Origin: Novosphingobium album (ex Liu et al. 2023)
GTDB taxonomy: Bacteria; Pseudomonadota; Alphaproteobacteria; Sphingomonadales; Sphingomonadaceae
DNA length: 64,000 nucleotides
NCBI RefSeq assembly: GCF_029076845.1
Contig: NZ_JARESE010000020.1
Location: 62,001-126,000 of the forward strand
Reading direction: 5' to 3'
Shown: in pieces, positions 32,027 to 46,095 of the stretch
Layout of the letters: every line of letters begins with the position of its first letter
Numbering within the stretch: position 1 is the stretch's first letter
Made by a program: the position numbers and the translations under genes
Notes under the pieces: generated by a model
Databases searched by the model: none
Told to the model about the DNA's origin: nothing
What the model saw: only the letters and a program-made list of their open reading frames with translations

Positions 32027-33078
32027 AGGCCACGCAGAAGGATTTCGCGGGGCTGGCGCCGCGTGCCGCCCGCGACGCGCGCATCTTCTTCTTCTGCGGC
32101 CCGGACGATGCCGGCATCCAGGACGCGGCGACGAAGCTCGCCGCGCTGCTTGCCGATCCCGGTGAGCGGATCGAGCTGGCCGGCGCGGACTTGCGCAAGG
32201 ATCCCGTGCGGCTGGGCGACGAGGCGCGATCGAATTCGCTGTTCGGCGGCACGCGGCACATCTGGGTGCGCGCGCAAGGCGACGAGGCGCACGATGCCGT
32301 GGCCAACCTGATCGACAGCGACGTGGAGCCCTGCCCGGTGCTGATCCTCGCCACCGGGGCGACCGACAAGTCACGCACCGCCAAGCTGCTGGCCACGCGG
32401 CCCGATTCGCTCGTCGCCATGTTCTGGCCGCCCGACCTCAGCGCCGTGACCGCCGCCGTGCGCACCATGGCCGGGCAGGCCGGGCTGCGCATGGGCAGCG
32501 AGATCGCCGAGCGCATCGCCGCCGCATCGGCGCTGGACACGCGGATCGCGCGATCGGAGATCGAGAAGCTGGCGCTCTATCTCGATGCCGGCCCGGAAAG
32601 CCCGCGCCCGGTCACCGCGCGCGATCTCGATGCGATCGGGGCGCAGGCCGAGGATGACGATTTCGCCTCGCTGGTCGATGCGGTGCTGGGCGGCCCGCGC
32701 GAATCGATCGCGCCCGAGTTCAAGCGGATGCGCGATCTCGGGCTCAACCCGGTCGGCCTGCTGCTCGCGTTCGAGCGGCGCGCGGCGCAACTCGCGGCGC
32801 TGGCCGCGCGGCTGGGGCCTGGCGGCGATATCGACGGGTTCCTCAAGGCCGAGGCGGGCGCGCGGCGCATCTTCTGGCGCGATCAGGCAGCGCTTTCGGC
32901 GCAGTTGCGCAAATGGCGCGGCCGCCGGCTGGAGCGGCTGGCCGAGCGGCTGGTGGAACTCCACCAGATCCTGCTGGCGAACAGCCAGGACGCGGAGTTG
33001 CTGCTGGCGCAAGGGCTGGCGGAGATCGCACGGATCCAGCAGCAGCCCGCCAAACGCCGCACGAGCGCCACCGCTTGA
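32023..33078 (+). CDS. holA: DNA polymerase III subunit delta
   Basis: 351 residues from a GTG overlapping lptE. HolA is the clamp-loader subunit that opens the beta sliding clamp during replication. The N-terminal AAA-like fold (FFFCGPDDAGIQDAA), the mid-domain with SALDTRIARSEIEKLALY, and the C-terminal helices (FWRDQAALSAQLRKWRGRRLERLAERLVELHQ, read in parts) are all recognisable. It has no Walker motif, as expected for delta. It closes the leuS-lptE-holA run; a weak hairpin (TAGGG/CCCTA, 33113-33129) follows. Confidence 0.94.
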   Translation: MKATQKDFAGLAPRAARDARIFFFCGPDDAGIQDAATKLAALLADPGERIELAGADLRKDPVRLGDEARSNSLFGGTRHIWVRAQGDEAHDAVANLIDSDVEPCPVLILATGATDKSRTAKLLATRPDSLVAMFWPPDLSAVTAAVRTMAGQAGLRMGSEIAERIAAASALDTRIARSEIEKLALYLDAGPESPRPVTARDLDAIGAQAEDDDFASLVDAVLGGPRESIAPEFKRMRDLGLNPVGLLLAFERRAAQLAALAARLGPGGDIDGFLKAEAGARRIFWRDQAALSAQLRKWRGRRLERLAERLVELHQILLANSQDAELLLAQGLAEIARIQQQPAKRRTSATA

Positions 33079-33255
33079 CGGATTTTGCCTTTGGTCCGGC
33101 GGCAATTTGCGTTAGGGAATAGCCCCTATCGCATTGCAACATCCGATTTGGATTAAATTTTGCGTGCGAACGGGGCCACATTGCGTGGCTGTGTCGAGAA
33201 CAGCTTTGGGGTGGATGCTGGCGGCATCGTCACGGTGGCAGGGAGCACGAATGAG

Positions 33256-34656
33256 GTGAATGCGCCCTTCGCGGTCCGATCCTCCTTACGGATCAGGGCC
33301 GTTTCGGATGAATTGCTGGTGGCGCCGTCGCTGGAGCGCAGGCGCCTGCAATGCTATCTGGCGCTGATGCTGGGCGACATGGTCGCCATGCTGTGCGGCT
33401 TCGGCACCGCCGGCTATCTCTATCGCGGCTACGAAGGCTGGTTCGATGCGCTGACGCGCGGCCAGGTGCTGCTGCCGATCTTCCTCACCGTCGCGCTCTA
33501 CAACGGTTCCTACTCCACCGCGGCGCTGCGCGAGAGCTGGATCGGCATCATGCGCGTGCAGCTTGCCCTGGTGCTCTCGTTCGCGGCGGTGATCTTCGTC
33601 GCCTTCTTCACCAAGTCGGCCGACGAGTTCTCGCGCGCCAGCTTCGCCAGCGGCGCGATCGCCACCAGCTTCCTGCTGCTCTGGGCGCGGCTGCAGATGC
33701 GCGCGGTGGTGCGCTGGCGCTGCGGCGAGAACGTGACCAACGAACTGGTGATCGACGATGGCGGCCCCAGGATCGAGATCAAGGGCGTGATCCGCGTGTC
33801 CGCCGCGGCCATGGGCCTCAAGCCCAATGTCAACGATCCCCACGCGCTCGACCGGCTGGGGCTGGTGCTGCGCAATATCGACCGGGTGATCGTCAGTTGC
33901 CCGCACGATCGCCGCGCCGACTGGGCACTGATGCTCAAGGGCGCGAACGTCGATGGCGAAGTGCTGGACGATGAAGTGGCGCGGCTGGGCGCGCAGGGCG
34001 CGCGCGTCGCCGGTGGCCACGGCCTGCTGCTGATCTCCGCCGGCCCGCTTGGCCTGCGCGACCGCGCGATCAAGCGCCTGTTCGACGTGACGTTCGCCGG
34101 CTGCGCGATCGTGGCGCTTTCGCCGCTGCTGCTGCTGACCGCGCTGGCGGTGAAGCTTGGCGATGGCGGCCCGGTGTTCTTCGTCCAGCGCCGCATGGGC
34201 CGGGGCAACCGCTTTTTCGACATGTACAAGTTTCGCAGCATGACGGTCGCCCAGGCGGACAGCGACGGCAATGTCTCCGCCTCGAAGGGCGATCAGCGCG
34301 TCACGCGGGTCGGCCGGTTCATCCGTTCGACCAGCATCGACGAGCTGCCGCAGCTGTTCAACGTGCTGATCGGCGACATGAGCCTGGTGGGCCCGCGCCC
34401 GCACGCGATCGGCTCGCAGGCCGGCTCCAAGCTCTTCTGGGAAGTGGACTTGCGCTACTGGCAGCGCCATTGCCTGAAACCGGGGCTGAGCGGGCTGGCC
34501 CAGATCCGCGGCTTTCGCGGCGCGACCGACAGCGAATCGGATCTGATCAGCCGGCTGCAATCCGATCTGGAATACCTGGAAGGCTGGACGATCCTGCGCG
34601 ATATCAAGATCGTGCTGCTGACGATGCGCGTGCTGGTGCATCACCGCGCGTTCTGA
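33256..34656 (+). CDS. Polyprenyl-phosphate sugar-1-phosphate transferase (EPS initiation)
   Basis: 466 residues from a GTG at 33256 with GGGAG upstream; the start is uncertain (a GTG at 33235 and a TTG at 33160 are in frame). Four N-terminal membrane helices lie at about 35-150, then a soluble part, a further helix near 295-315, and the C-terminal bacterial sugar-transferase domain: [22 protein letters not shown], read in two parts, then [26 protein letters not shown] and [12 protein letters not shown]. Such WcaJ/GelB-like enzymes load the first sugar phosphate onto undecaprenyl phosphate to begin exopolysaccharide. No other EPS genes are adjacent, but galU supplies UDP-glucose. Confidence 0.9.
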   Translation: MNAPFAVRSSLRIRAVSDELLVAPSLERRRLQCYLALMLGDMVAMLCGFGTAGYLYRGYEGWFDALTRGQVLLPIFLTVALYNGSYSTAALRESWIGIMRVQLALVLSFAAVIFVAFFTKSADEFSRASFASGAIATSFLLLWARLQMRAVVRWRCGENVTNELVIDDGGPRIEIKGVIRVSAAAMGLKPNVNDPHALDRLGLVLRNIDRVIVSCPHDRRADWALMLKGANVDGEVLDDEVARLGAQGARVAGGHGLLLISAGPLGLRDRAIKRLFDVTFAGCAIVALSPLLLLTALAVKLGDGGPVFFVQRRMGRGNRFFDMYKFRSMTVAQADSDGNVSASKGDQRVTRVGRFIRSTSIDELPQLFNVLIGDMSLVGPRPHAIGSQAGSKLFWEVDLRYWQRHCLKPGLSGLAQIRGFRGATDSESDLISRLQSDLEYLEGWTILRDIKIVLLTMRVLVHHRAF

Positions 34657-34700
34657 CCGGCCGTCGCCGGCTGGCGAAAGCCCCCCCCCGACGGAAGCGC

Positions 34701-35201
34701 TCAGTTCTTCTTCTTGGGAACGTTGAACGTGCCCGAAACGCGGCCTTCGGCGGCGGAGACCCCGCTGTTGAGATCGATCACGAAGCGATTGCCGCGCAGC
34801 GTGTCGCCCCCGCGCGTCAGCGTCGCGTTGCCGACCATGGTGATGATCCGCTTGTTGAAATCGTAGATCGCGACATCGCCCGTCGCCCGCTGGTCGTTGC
34901 GCGTGACGACCACGCCGCCCGTCGCGGTGACGCGCTCGATATCCTGCGAGCCGGCGCTCGACAGCGCGACGATCGTGCGCTGCGCGCGCAGCCGCAGCTC
35001 GCCCTGCCGGATATCGACATTGCCCGACAGGACAACGCGATCCTGCCGGTCCTGCAATTCGATGCGATCGGCTCCGAAGTCGACCGGGGCGTCGCTGTCA
35101 TGGCCTGAGAAAGTCTGCGCGCCCAGCTGCTGCCATCCCGCGAATGCGGCGGCGGCGACGAAGGGCGCGACAAGCGCGAGCCGCAGGCGGCGAGGGGTCA
35201 T
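34701..35201 (-). CDS. lptA: LPS transport protein LptA (OstA family)
   Basis: 166 residues with a signal peptide (about 8-28). The OstA/LptA beta-jellyroll strands are visible: DFGADRIELQDRQDRVVLSGNVDIRQGELRLRA (in parts), VTATGGVVVTRNDQRATGD and IITMVGNATLTRGGDTLRGNRFVIDL. LptA forms the periplasmic bridge for lipopolysaccharide between the inner-membrane LptBFG-C complex and LptD-E. The start overlaps the lptC stop (ATGA). lptB, which often follows, is not seen; the next gene to the left is the convergent sugar transferase. Confidence 0.93.
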   Translation of the reverse strand: MTPRRLRLALVAPFVAAAAFAGWQQLGAQTFSGHDSDAPVDFGADRIELQDRQDRVVLSGNVDIRQGELRLRAQRTIVALSSAGSQDIERVTATGGVVVTRNDQRATGDVAIYDFNKRIITMVGNATLTRGGDTLRGNRFVIDLNSGVSAAEGRVSGTFNVPKKKN

Positions 35202-35845
35202 TGCGGTATCCTCAGCTTGCCCGGCGTCATGCGCAGCCGGGCGTTGCCTTCAAGGCTGATGGTGCGCGTTTCCAGATCGACGGCGATCCGGTCGGCGCGG
35301 AAAGTGCCGGTCTGCACCGTGCCCGAAACCCCGCCCGAGCCCACCGCCGAACGGTTCTTGAGATCGATATCCACGTTTTGCGTCACCATGCGGTAGCCAT
35401 CGGGCGCGGTGAAATTGACCGGGCCGGATACCGCCAGCCTGTCTGTATCGATGTTGTAGGCGCCTTGCGGCGCGCGAATCTCGCCCGGCCCGTCGTTCAG
35501 CTTCATCTGCGCGACAAGATCGTTCATCGTCACGACCGGCACGCTGGCCGTCTGCTGCACCGCGCTGCCGGCGGTGACGACGAATGGGCGCCCCTTGGCG
35601 TCCTGCCCGCGATAGGCCGCGCTATCCACCTTGATCCGTTCATTGGTCACGGCCACCTTGTTGCGATCGAGCAGGAAGCTGATCTCGCCACGCGGGCTGA
35701 GCGGTGAAAGGATCATCACCGCCGCGATCAGCCCGATGCCGGCGGGCAGCGCCCGGGCGAGAAAGCCCACCAGCCGATCGTGCGATCCGCCAGGCGCGGC
35801 AAAGTGCCGGCGCCGGTTGCGGATCTGCGTGGCTTCGAGCGACAT
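35198..35845 (-). CDS. lptC: LPS export protein LptC
   Basis: 215 residues from the ATG at 35845; upstream in-frame codons overlap the rnd gene. One N-terminal helix (about 34-52) anchors it in the inner membrane, and the periplasmic part is beta-rich (RPFVVTAGSAVQQ, GEIRAPQGAYNIDTDRLAVSGPVNF, RMVTQNVDIDLKNRSAVG), as in LptC. The protein passes lipopolysaccharide to LptA, whose gene overlaps. Seven bases separate it from rnd, so the three genes form one operon. Confidence 0.92.
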   Translation of the reverse strand: MSLEATQIRNRRRHFAAPGGSHDRLVGFLARALPAGIGLIAAVMILSPLSPRGEISFLLDRNKVAVTNERIKVDSAAYRGQDAKGRPFVVTAGSAVQQTASVPVVTMNDLVAQMKLNDGPGEIRAPQGAYNIDTDRLAVSGPVNFTAPDGYRMVTQNVDIDLKNRSAVGSGGVSGTVQTGTFRADRIAVDLETRTISLEGNARLRMTPGKLRIPQ

Positions 35846-35852
35846 CGCCGGC

Positions 35853-36476
35853 TCAGGCGGATTCGTGGCTGAAGATATCGTGCTCGGGCCAGCCGGCCAG
35901 ATCCAGCCGCGCCCGCGCGGGCAGGAAATCGAAGCAGGCCTGCGCCAGTTCGGTGCGTCCTTCGCGCGCCAGCCGCTCCACCAGGATCGCGTGCATCGCG
36001 TGGAGATAGCGCACGTCGGACGCGGCATATTCACGCTGCGGCTCGGAAAGCTCGGCCGCGCCCCAGTCGCTCGATTGCTGCTGCTTGGAGATTTCCTTGC
36101 CCAGCAGCTCGCGCACCAGGTCCTTCAGGCCATGCCGATCGGTGTAAGTGCGCACCAGCTTGCTGGCGATCTTGGTGCAGAACACCGGCGCGGCGGTGAC
36201 GCCCAGGTAATGTTCGATCGCCGCCAGATCGAATCGGGCGAAGTGATAGAGCTTGATCCGCGCGGGATCGGCCAGCACCGCCTTGAGATTCGGCGCGGCG
36301 AACGCGCTGCCCGGCGCGAAGCGGACGAGATGCTCATCGCCCTTTCCGTCGGAGATCTGCACCAGGCAGAGCCGGTCACGCGGGGTGATAAGCCCCATCG
36401 TCTCGGTATCAACCGCGACGGGCCCCGGCGCAAGCACGCCTTCGGGGAGATCTTCTTCGTGGAGATAGACAGCCAT
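35853..36476 (-). CDS. rnd: Ribonuclease D-type 3'-5' exonuclease (short form)
   Basis: 207 residues from the ATG at 36476. The DEDD exonuclease motifs are complete: DTET (Asp23, Glu25), HFARFDLAA and a [11 protein letters not shown]-terminal motif with the catalytic Asp. The protein stops after the nuclease domain and lacks the HRDC domains of E. coli RNase D (about 375 residues); short versions are usual in alphaproteobacteria next to lptC. Role: trimming 3' ends of stable RNA. It is divergent from ung, with 52 bases between start codons. Confidence 0.92.
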   Translation of the reverse strand: MAVYLHEEDLPEGVLAPGPVAVDTETMGLITPRDRLCLVQISDGKGDEHLVRFAPGSAFAAPNLKAVLADPARIKLYHFARFDLAAIEHYLGVTAAPVFCTKIASKLVRTYTDRHGLKDLVRELLGKEISKQQQSSDWGAAELSEPQREYAASDVRYLHAMHAILVERLAREGRTELAQACFDFLPARARLDLAGWPEHDIFSHESA

Positions 36477-36528
36477 GCTGCCGAAATGCTTAGGGACTGG
36501 GCCAGGATTTCGCAATGGGCGGCAGGCG

Positions 36529-37224
36529 ATGAACGAAACTGCGAACGCAAGCCCGGTACCGCCAAGCTGGCAGCCGGCACTGCACCCGGTGCTCGACGGG
36601 CGCGAGGCACGCAAGCTGGGCGGCTTTCTCAAGGCGCAGGAAGCGGCCGGCAAGCAGATCTATCCCCCGCGCGGCGCCCGCCTGCGCGCGCTGGAGCTGA
36701 CCCCGCTCGACACGGTGAAGGTCGTGATCCTCGGGCAAGACCCCTATCACGGGCCCGGACAGGCGCATGGCCTGGCGTTTTCCGTGCCGGACGGCGTGAA
36801 AATCCCGCCCTCGCTGCTCAACATCTACAAGGAGCTGGAAAGCGATTGCGGCATCACCCGCCCGACGCACGGCAATCTGGAACATTGGGCCCGGCAAGGC
36901 GTGCTGCTGCTCAACAACGCGCTGACAGTGGAGGCCGGGCAAGCCGGATCGCACCAGAACCTGGGCTGGGAAGCGATCACCGATGCCGCCGTCGCCGCTG
37001 TCGCGGCCGGGCCGCAAGCCTGCGTGTTCATGCTGTGGGGCAGCCATGCGCGCCGCAAGGCGGAGCGCGTGCCCGGCCTCCATGCCGAACACCACCTCGT
37101 CCTCACCGCGCCGCACCCCAGCCCGCTTTCGGCCCATTCGGGCTTCTTCGGCTGCCGGCATTTCAGCCAGGCCAACCGCTTCCTCGAAGCCCACGGGCGC
37201 CAGCCGATCGACTGGCAGCCGTGA
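36529..37224 (+). CDS. ung: Uracil-DNA glycosylase
   Basis: 231 residues from the ATG at 36529; an ATG at 36475 is in frame but adds a leader that does not match the family. Ung removes uracil from DNA. The water-activating loop GQDPYHG (Asp71 catalytic), the LLLNNALTV uracil-pocket segment and [13 protein letters not shown] with His196 are all intact. Length is normal for family 1. Convergent with the small monooxygenase-fold gene. Confidence 0.97.
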   Translation: MNETANASPVPPSWQPALHPVLDGREARKLGGFLKAQEAAGKQIYPPRGARLRALELTPLDTVKVVILGQDPYHGPGQAHGLAFSVPDGVKIPPSLLNIYKELESDCGITRPTHGNLEHWARQGVLLLNNALTVEAGQAGSHQNLGWEAITDAAVAAVAAGPQACVFMLWGSHARRKAERVPGLHAEHHLVLTAPHPSPLSAHSGFFGCRHFSQANRFLEAHGRQPIDWQP

Positions 37225-37296
37225 AGCCGGCCAGCGCGCCGCTTGGAGCGTGATCGTCTTGGGTTGATGCGCCGCGATGCGAAACGGCGGGTCGCT

Positions 37297-37605
37297 CTAG
37301 GCCGAAGGCCCGGCGATCGGCGCATCCATCTCGTAATGGCTCATCCCGCCACCCACGGTGAGATCGCCGAACGCGGCGCGGAACTGGCCGAAAGCGTCCA
37401 GCGCGCGGGCGGCCATGTGCGCGTCCATCGATGTCCACACCACGTTGAACGTGAACTTGCCGGGGTTCTCCACGCCGCGCCCGAAGCTGACCGAAACCAC
37501 GCCTTCGCAAGTGGCCAGATGGGCAAGGCCGGTTTCGCGCATGGCCCTGGCGAATTCCTCTTCCGCGCCGGGGCGCACTTCGATCTCGGCAATTTCCAGC
37601 AGCAT
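37297..37605 (-). CDS. Antibiotic biosynthesis monooxygenase (ABM)-fold protein
   Basis: 102 residues from the ATG at 37605, preceded by a good GGGAGAG ribosome site; upstream frame-open codons have no support. The pattern LLEIAEIEVRPGAEEEFARAM, then GVVSVSFGRGVENPGKFTFNVVWTSMDAH, is typical of the dimeric ferredoxin-like ABM fold. Members range from quinol monooxygenases to heme-degrading enzymes and simple stress proteins, so the substrate is open. It stands alone, between ung (convergent) and the chemotaxis receptor gene. Confidence 0.8.
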   Translation of the reverse strand: MLLEIAEIEVRPGAEEEFARAMRETGLAHLATCEGVVSVSFGRGVENPGKFTFNVVWTSMDAHMAARALDAFGQFRAAFGDLTVGGGMSHYEMDAPIAGPSA

Positions 37606-37725
37606 CGCACGCTCTCCCTGATCGCGGAACCGTGCCTGTCTCGCGGCTGGGCCCGCCTGCGTCAAGCGGCGGCACGCCCGGCCGGGCGGCGCGATGCCGG
37701 GTAATCGCTCCCGCGGTGGGCCGGT

Positions 37726-39522
37726 TCAGGCAGCCGCGCTGAACGAGGCCGGGGCGGGCTCGGCGCCCACGGCGGTCTGCCGGCGCAAGGCGCGCGCGTT
37801 CGGCCCGTCGGGCCGGGTATCGCGCTCGCGCGTGCGGAAGGTGGAAACCAGTTGCGACAGGCCCATCGCCTCTTGCTCCAGCCGGCGCGTGGCCGCCGTG
37901 GTCTGCTCGACCATGGCCGCGTTGCGCTGGGTGGTAAGGTCCATTTCGCGGACGGCGGAATTGACCTGGTTGAGGTTCTGCGCCTGATCGTCGGTCGAAG
38001 CGGCCATGCTGGCGACGAGCGCGTGCACCGCGCCCACTTGCGCGACGATCGCGGTCAGCTTCTCGCCCGTCTGGCCGACCAGTTCGACACCGGCCCCGAC
38101 CTGGGTGGAGCTGTTGAGGATCAGCGCCTTGATGTCCTGCGCCGCGTCGGCCGAGCGCTGGGCCAGCGCGCGCACTTCATTGGCGACGACGGCAAAGCCC
38201 TTGCCGGCATCGCCCGCGCGCGCCGCTTCCACCCCGGCGTTCAGCGCCAGCAGGTTGGTCTGGAACGCGATGCCGTCGATCACGTTGATGATCTTTGAGA
38301 TTTCCTGCGCGGATTGTTCGATCGCGGCCATCGCCTCGATCGCGCGGTGCACCACTTCGCCGCCCTCGGTCGCCTGGCGGTGGGCCTGCGCGATCGCCTC
38401 CTGCGCCTCGTCCGCGCTGCCCGATGCGGCATCGACGCGCCCCGTCACCATTTCCATGGCGGCGGCCGTCTCCTCAAGGTTGGCGGCCTGCTGCTCGTTG
38501 CGGATCGCCAGATCATCGGACGCGGCGCGGATCTCGACCACGCTGGCCATCACGCCGGCCGCGCCGACACGCACCGTGCCCAGCGCCTGCATCAGCGCGT
38601 CGAGCGCCTGATTGAAATTCGCCCGTACCGCCTCATAGCTTTCGGGAAAGGGCTGATCGAGCCGGAATTCGAGATCCTTGGCGGCAAGCTTGCCCAGCCC
38701 CACCGACAGCGCCTCGACCACCTCGCGCTGCGCCTGTTCGAAATCGCGCTGGGCCAGGCCGGCCCGGCGGAACACGTCCATCGATCGCGCCATCCTGCCC
38801 AGTTCGTCCTCGCGATCGAGGCCCGCGATGGCGATCGCGTAATCGCCGCTGGCCAGGCTGCCGATGGCATCCGATGCCACCCCCAGCGGCGCCACGATCC
38901 GGCGCTGGATCAGCCAGGCGGCCAGTTGCAGGGCCGCGACCAGCAGCAGCGCGATCGCCCCGCTGGCGGCCAGGCACAGGAACACCACGCGCCGGTCGCT
39001 GGCCAGTTCGGCCTCGCTATAGGCACGCGACATCTCCACCAGCTTGACCACTTCATCATGCTGCTGGTGGTAAAGCGGCGTCAGGATGCGACGATGAATG
39101 TCGCGGATCGCCGCGCCATCGCCCGCGCGGACCGCGGGCGTGAAGCGGGTGTCGACCGCGCGCCAGAATGCGTCCGCCTTGCCCAGCACCCGATCGAGCC
39201 GGGCCTGCACTTGCGGCGGCATCGGCGTTTGCCGCCAATAGGCCTGCCGATCGCGAAATTCCTGATGCAAGGCATCCAGCGCGCGCAGCTCCTCGCCCGC
39301 GGAGGCGGGATCATCGGCGATCAGCGTCGCGTGCAGGTAGGGTTCGACCACGAAAGCGGGCGGCGGCAGGATATCGGCCAGCATCTCGTCCTGCAGCGCG
39401 TGCTTGCGCTGGATCGGGCCGCCGAAGCGGATCTGGGAAATGACGAAGCCCGTCAGCACGACCGCCATGATGACAAGCGCGCCCAGCACGCGGCCGCCGG
39501 TTCGGGTCTGGTCCTTGATCAT
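37726..39522 (-). CDS. Methyl-accepting chemotaxis protein
   Basis: 598 residues from the ATG at 39522. Two membrane helices (about 12-32 and 179-205) bracket a helical periplasmic ligand domain. HAMP follows (about 206-260), then a second HAMP-like stretch and a long signalling domain whose hairpin tip reads [37 protein letters not shown]. Putative methylation helices flank the tip. There is no C-terminal NWETF pentapeptide, only an Ala/Pro tail, and no che genes are nearby. It should signal to CheA elsewhere. The ligand is unknown. Confidence 0.94.
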   Translation of the reverse strand: MIKDQTRTGGRVLGALVIMAVVLTGFVISQIRFGGPIQRKHALQDEMLADILPPPAFVVEPYLHATLIADDPASAGEELRALDALHQEFRDRQAYWRQTPMPPQVQARLDRVLGKADAFWRAVDTRFTPAVRAGDGAAIRDIHRRILTPLYHQQHDEVVKLVEMSRAYSEAELASDRRVVFLCLAASGAIALLLVAALQLAAWLIQRRIVAPLGVASDAIGSLASGDYAIAIAGLDREDELGRMARSMDVFRRAGLAQRDFEQAQREVVEALSVGLGKLAAKDLEFRLDQPFPESYEAVRANFNQALDALMQALGTVRVGAAGVMASVVEIRAASDDLAIRNEQQAANLEETAAAMEMVTGRVDAASGSADEAQEAIAQAHRQATEGGEVVHRAIEAMAAIEQSAQEISKIINVIDGIAFQTNLLALNAGVEAARAGDAGKGFAVVANEVRALAQRSADAAQDIKALILNSSTQVGAGVELVGQTGEKLTAIVAQVGAVHALVASMAASTDDQAQNLNQVNSAVREMDLTTQRNAAMVEQTTAATRRLEQEAMGLSQLVSTFRTRERDTRPDGPNARALRRQTAVGAEPAPASFSAAA

Positions 39523-39672
39523 CGCGGCACGGCATCCTTTCGCGGGGCGAGTTCCGAAGGAATGCCGCTTTAGCCGCCGATTGATGAAGATCGGCGCAGG
39601 ATGGAGCCACGGGGGTTCCAGTAGCCGGGCATTCACCCCCGTGGAACCGATCGCGCCGCGCCCAACGGGAAA

Positions 39673-39697
39673 GGGGCGCGCCTTGCGGCAACGCCCC
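39673..39697 (-). terminator. Probable terminator after gltD
   Basis: GGGGCG (39673-39678) and CGCCCC (39692-39697) form a 6-bp stem. Read on the minus strand, the hairpin is followed by TTT. It lies 29 bases after the gltD stop. The short T run keeps confidence moderate. Confidence 0.5.
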
Positions 39698-39725
39698 CTG
39701 GTTCATCCCTATGTGGTCCGAAGGC

Positions 39726-41156
39726 TCAGCGCGGCAGTTCGCTGACGCCCATCAGCGCTTCGTCCACCGCGCGGGCGCACTGGCGACCTTCGCGGATCGC
39801 CCAGACGACCAGGCTCTGCCCCCGGCGCATATCGCCGCACGCGAAGATCTGCTCGTCGCTCGACTGGTACTTGTCGGTGTCCGCCTTGACGTTGCCGCGC
39901 GGGTCCAGCTCGACGCCGGCCTGTTCGAGCAGGCCCTTGCGCGGGCTGACGAAGCCCATGGCCAGCAGGATGAGATCGGCCTTGAGCGTGAATTCGCTGC
40001 CCGGCACTTCCTGCATCTTGCCGTCCTGCCATTCGACGCGGACGCATTCCAGACCCTTGACGTCGTTCTCGCCGACCACGCGCTTGGTCAGTACCGCCCA
40101 GTCGCGCGTCACGCCTTCCTCATGGCTGGTCGAGGTGCGCAGCTTGAGCGGCCAGTTCGGCCAGGACAGCGCCTTGTTTTCCTTTTCCGGCGGCCTGGGC
40201 ATGATCTCAAGCTGCGTGACCGAAGCCGCGCCCTGGCGGTTCGACGTGCCGACGCAGTCAGACCCGGTATCGCCGCCGCCGATGACGATGACATGCTTGC
40301 CCGTGGCGGTGATCGAACCGCGCGGCGCGGCGCGCAGTTCGTCATCGCCGGCATTGCGCTTGTTCTGCTGCATCAGGAATTCCATCGCCAGCCGCACGCT
40401 GGGCAGCTCGGCACCCGGAATTTCCAGCCGCCGCGCTTCCTCGGCACCGCCGGCGAAGACGATCGCGTCGAAATTCTCCTTGAGCGAGTTCACCGAGATC
40501 GACACGCCCACCTCGACCGAGGTGCGGAATTCGACGCCTTCGGCCTCCATCTGCACCGCGCGGCGGTTGATCAGGTGCTTTTCCATCTTGAAGTCGGGAA
40601 TGCCGTAGCGCAGCAGGCCACCGACCCGATCGTTCTTCTCGAACACGGTGACGAGATGGCCGGCACGCGCGAGCTGCTGCGCGCAGGCCATGCCGGCGGG
40701 CCCCGAGCCGACCACCGCGACCGACTTGCCGCTGCGCTGCGCGGGCACTTGCGGCGTGATCCAGCCGCGCTGCCAGCCGCGATCGACAATGGCGCATTCG
40801 ATCGACTTGATCGTCACCGGCTGGTCGATGATGTTGAGCGTGCAGGCCGCCTCGCACGGCGCAGGGCAGACCCGGCCGGTGAATTCGGGGAAATTGTTGG
40901 TCGAATGCAGCACTTCCAGCGCGTTGCGGAAGTCATCCTCGTAGACTAGGTGGTTCCAGTCCGGGATGATGTTGTTGACCGGGCAGCCCGTGTGGCAATG
41001 CGGCACGCCGCAGTTCATGCAGCGCGAAGCCTGCGCGCGCAGTTCATCCGCCGACAGCGGGACGGTGAACTCCTTGTAGTGGTGCAGGCGCTCCTTCGGG
41101 TCCGCGTATGTGCGATCGTGGCGGTCGATCTCGAGAAAGCCGGTTTCCTTGCCCAT
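39726..41156 (-). CDS. gltD: Glutamate synthase small subunit
   Basis: 476 residues. GltD passes electrons from NADPH through FAD to the large subunit. Cysteine clusters for the 4Fe-4S centres ([14 protein letters not shown] and CPAPCEAAC), the FAD-binding [17 protein letters not shown] and the NADPH-binding [11 protein letters not shown] are intact. The length is standard. It lies twelve bases downstream of gltB on the same strand, the expected operon order. Confidence 0.97.
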   Translation of the reverse strand: MGKETGFLEIDRHDRTYADPKERLHHYKEFTVPLSADELRAQASRCMNCGVPHCHTGCPVNNIIPDWNHLVYEDDFRNALEVLHSTNNFPEFTGRVCPAPCEAACTLNIIDQPVTIKSIECAIVDRGWQRGWITPQVPAQRSGKSVAVVGSGPAGMACAQQLARAGHLVTVFEKNDRVGGLLRYGIPDFKMEKHLINRRAVQMEAEGVEFRTSVEVGVSISVNSLKENFDAIVFAGGAEEARRLEIPGAELPSVRLAMEFLMQQNKRNAGDDELRAAPRGSITATGKHVIVIGGGDTGSDCVGTSNRQGAASVTQLEIMPRPPEKENKALSWPNWPLKLRTSTSHEEGVTRDWAVLTKRVVGENDVKGLECVRVEWQDGKMQEVPGSEFTLKADLILLAMGFVSPRKGLLEQAGVELDPRGNVKADTDKYQSSDEQIFACGDMRRGQSLVVWAIREGRQCARAVDEALMGVSELPR

Positions 41157-41168
41157 CGTCGCGCCCCC

Positions 41169-45806
<4,638 letters not shown>

Positions 45807-46095
45807 CGATAAAAACCCATCCTGTTATTTGCCGGACCCCGCCCCGGCGATCGTGCCCGCGAACACGACTCGCACTGCCGCGATATGCGGTGAAACTGCC
45901 CGAACGTTTTCCATGACGATTGGACACCGTTTTTGCAACCGCGAAGGATTGCCCGGTGTACGAATGCGCTCGGAAAGTTTCGGTAATGGGAAGTATTATT
46001 GCCCGCAAGCCCGCTCAGGCATTCCGGGACGAAACGCGCGGGCGGTCCTGGCCGGGGGCCGCGATCGGCCCGAACCGGGGACGCGCGGCGCGCGG
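45807..46095. other. Intergenic region upstream of gltB
   Basis: 289 bases between the end of the disordered membrane protein gene and gltB. A 6-bp GC hairpin (GGGCCG/CGGCCC, 46056-46071) may end the upstream gene. I looked for a sigma-54 site (nitrogen control) on the minus strand and did not find one. AT-rich patches near 45905-45945 may hold the gltB promoter. Confidence 0.5.

Noticed and set aside
34681..34689. Run of nine C as a phase-variable tract
   Set aside because: It lies between two converging genes, after both stops, so length change would not switch a frame.
45807..46095. Sigma-54 promoter for gltB
   Set aside because: No GG-N10-GC element of the right form on the minus strand was found.
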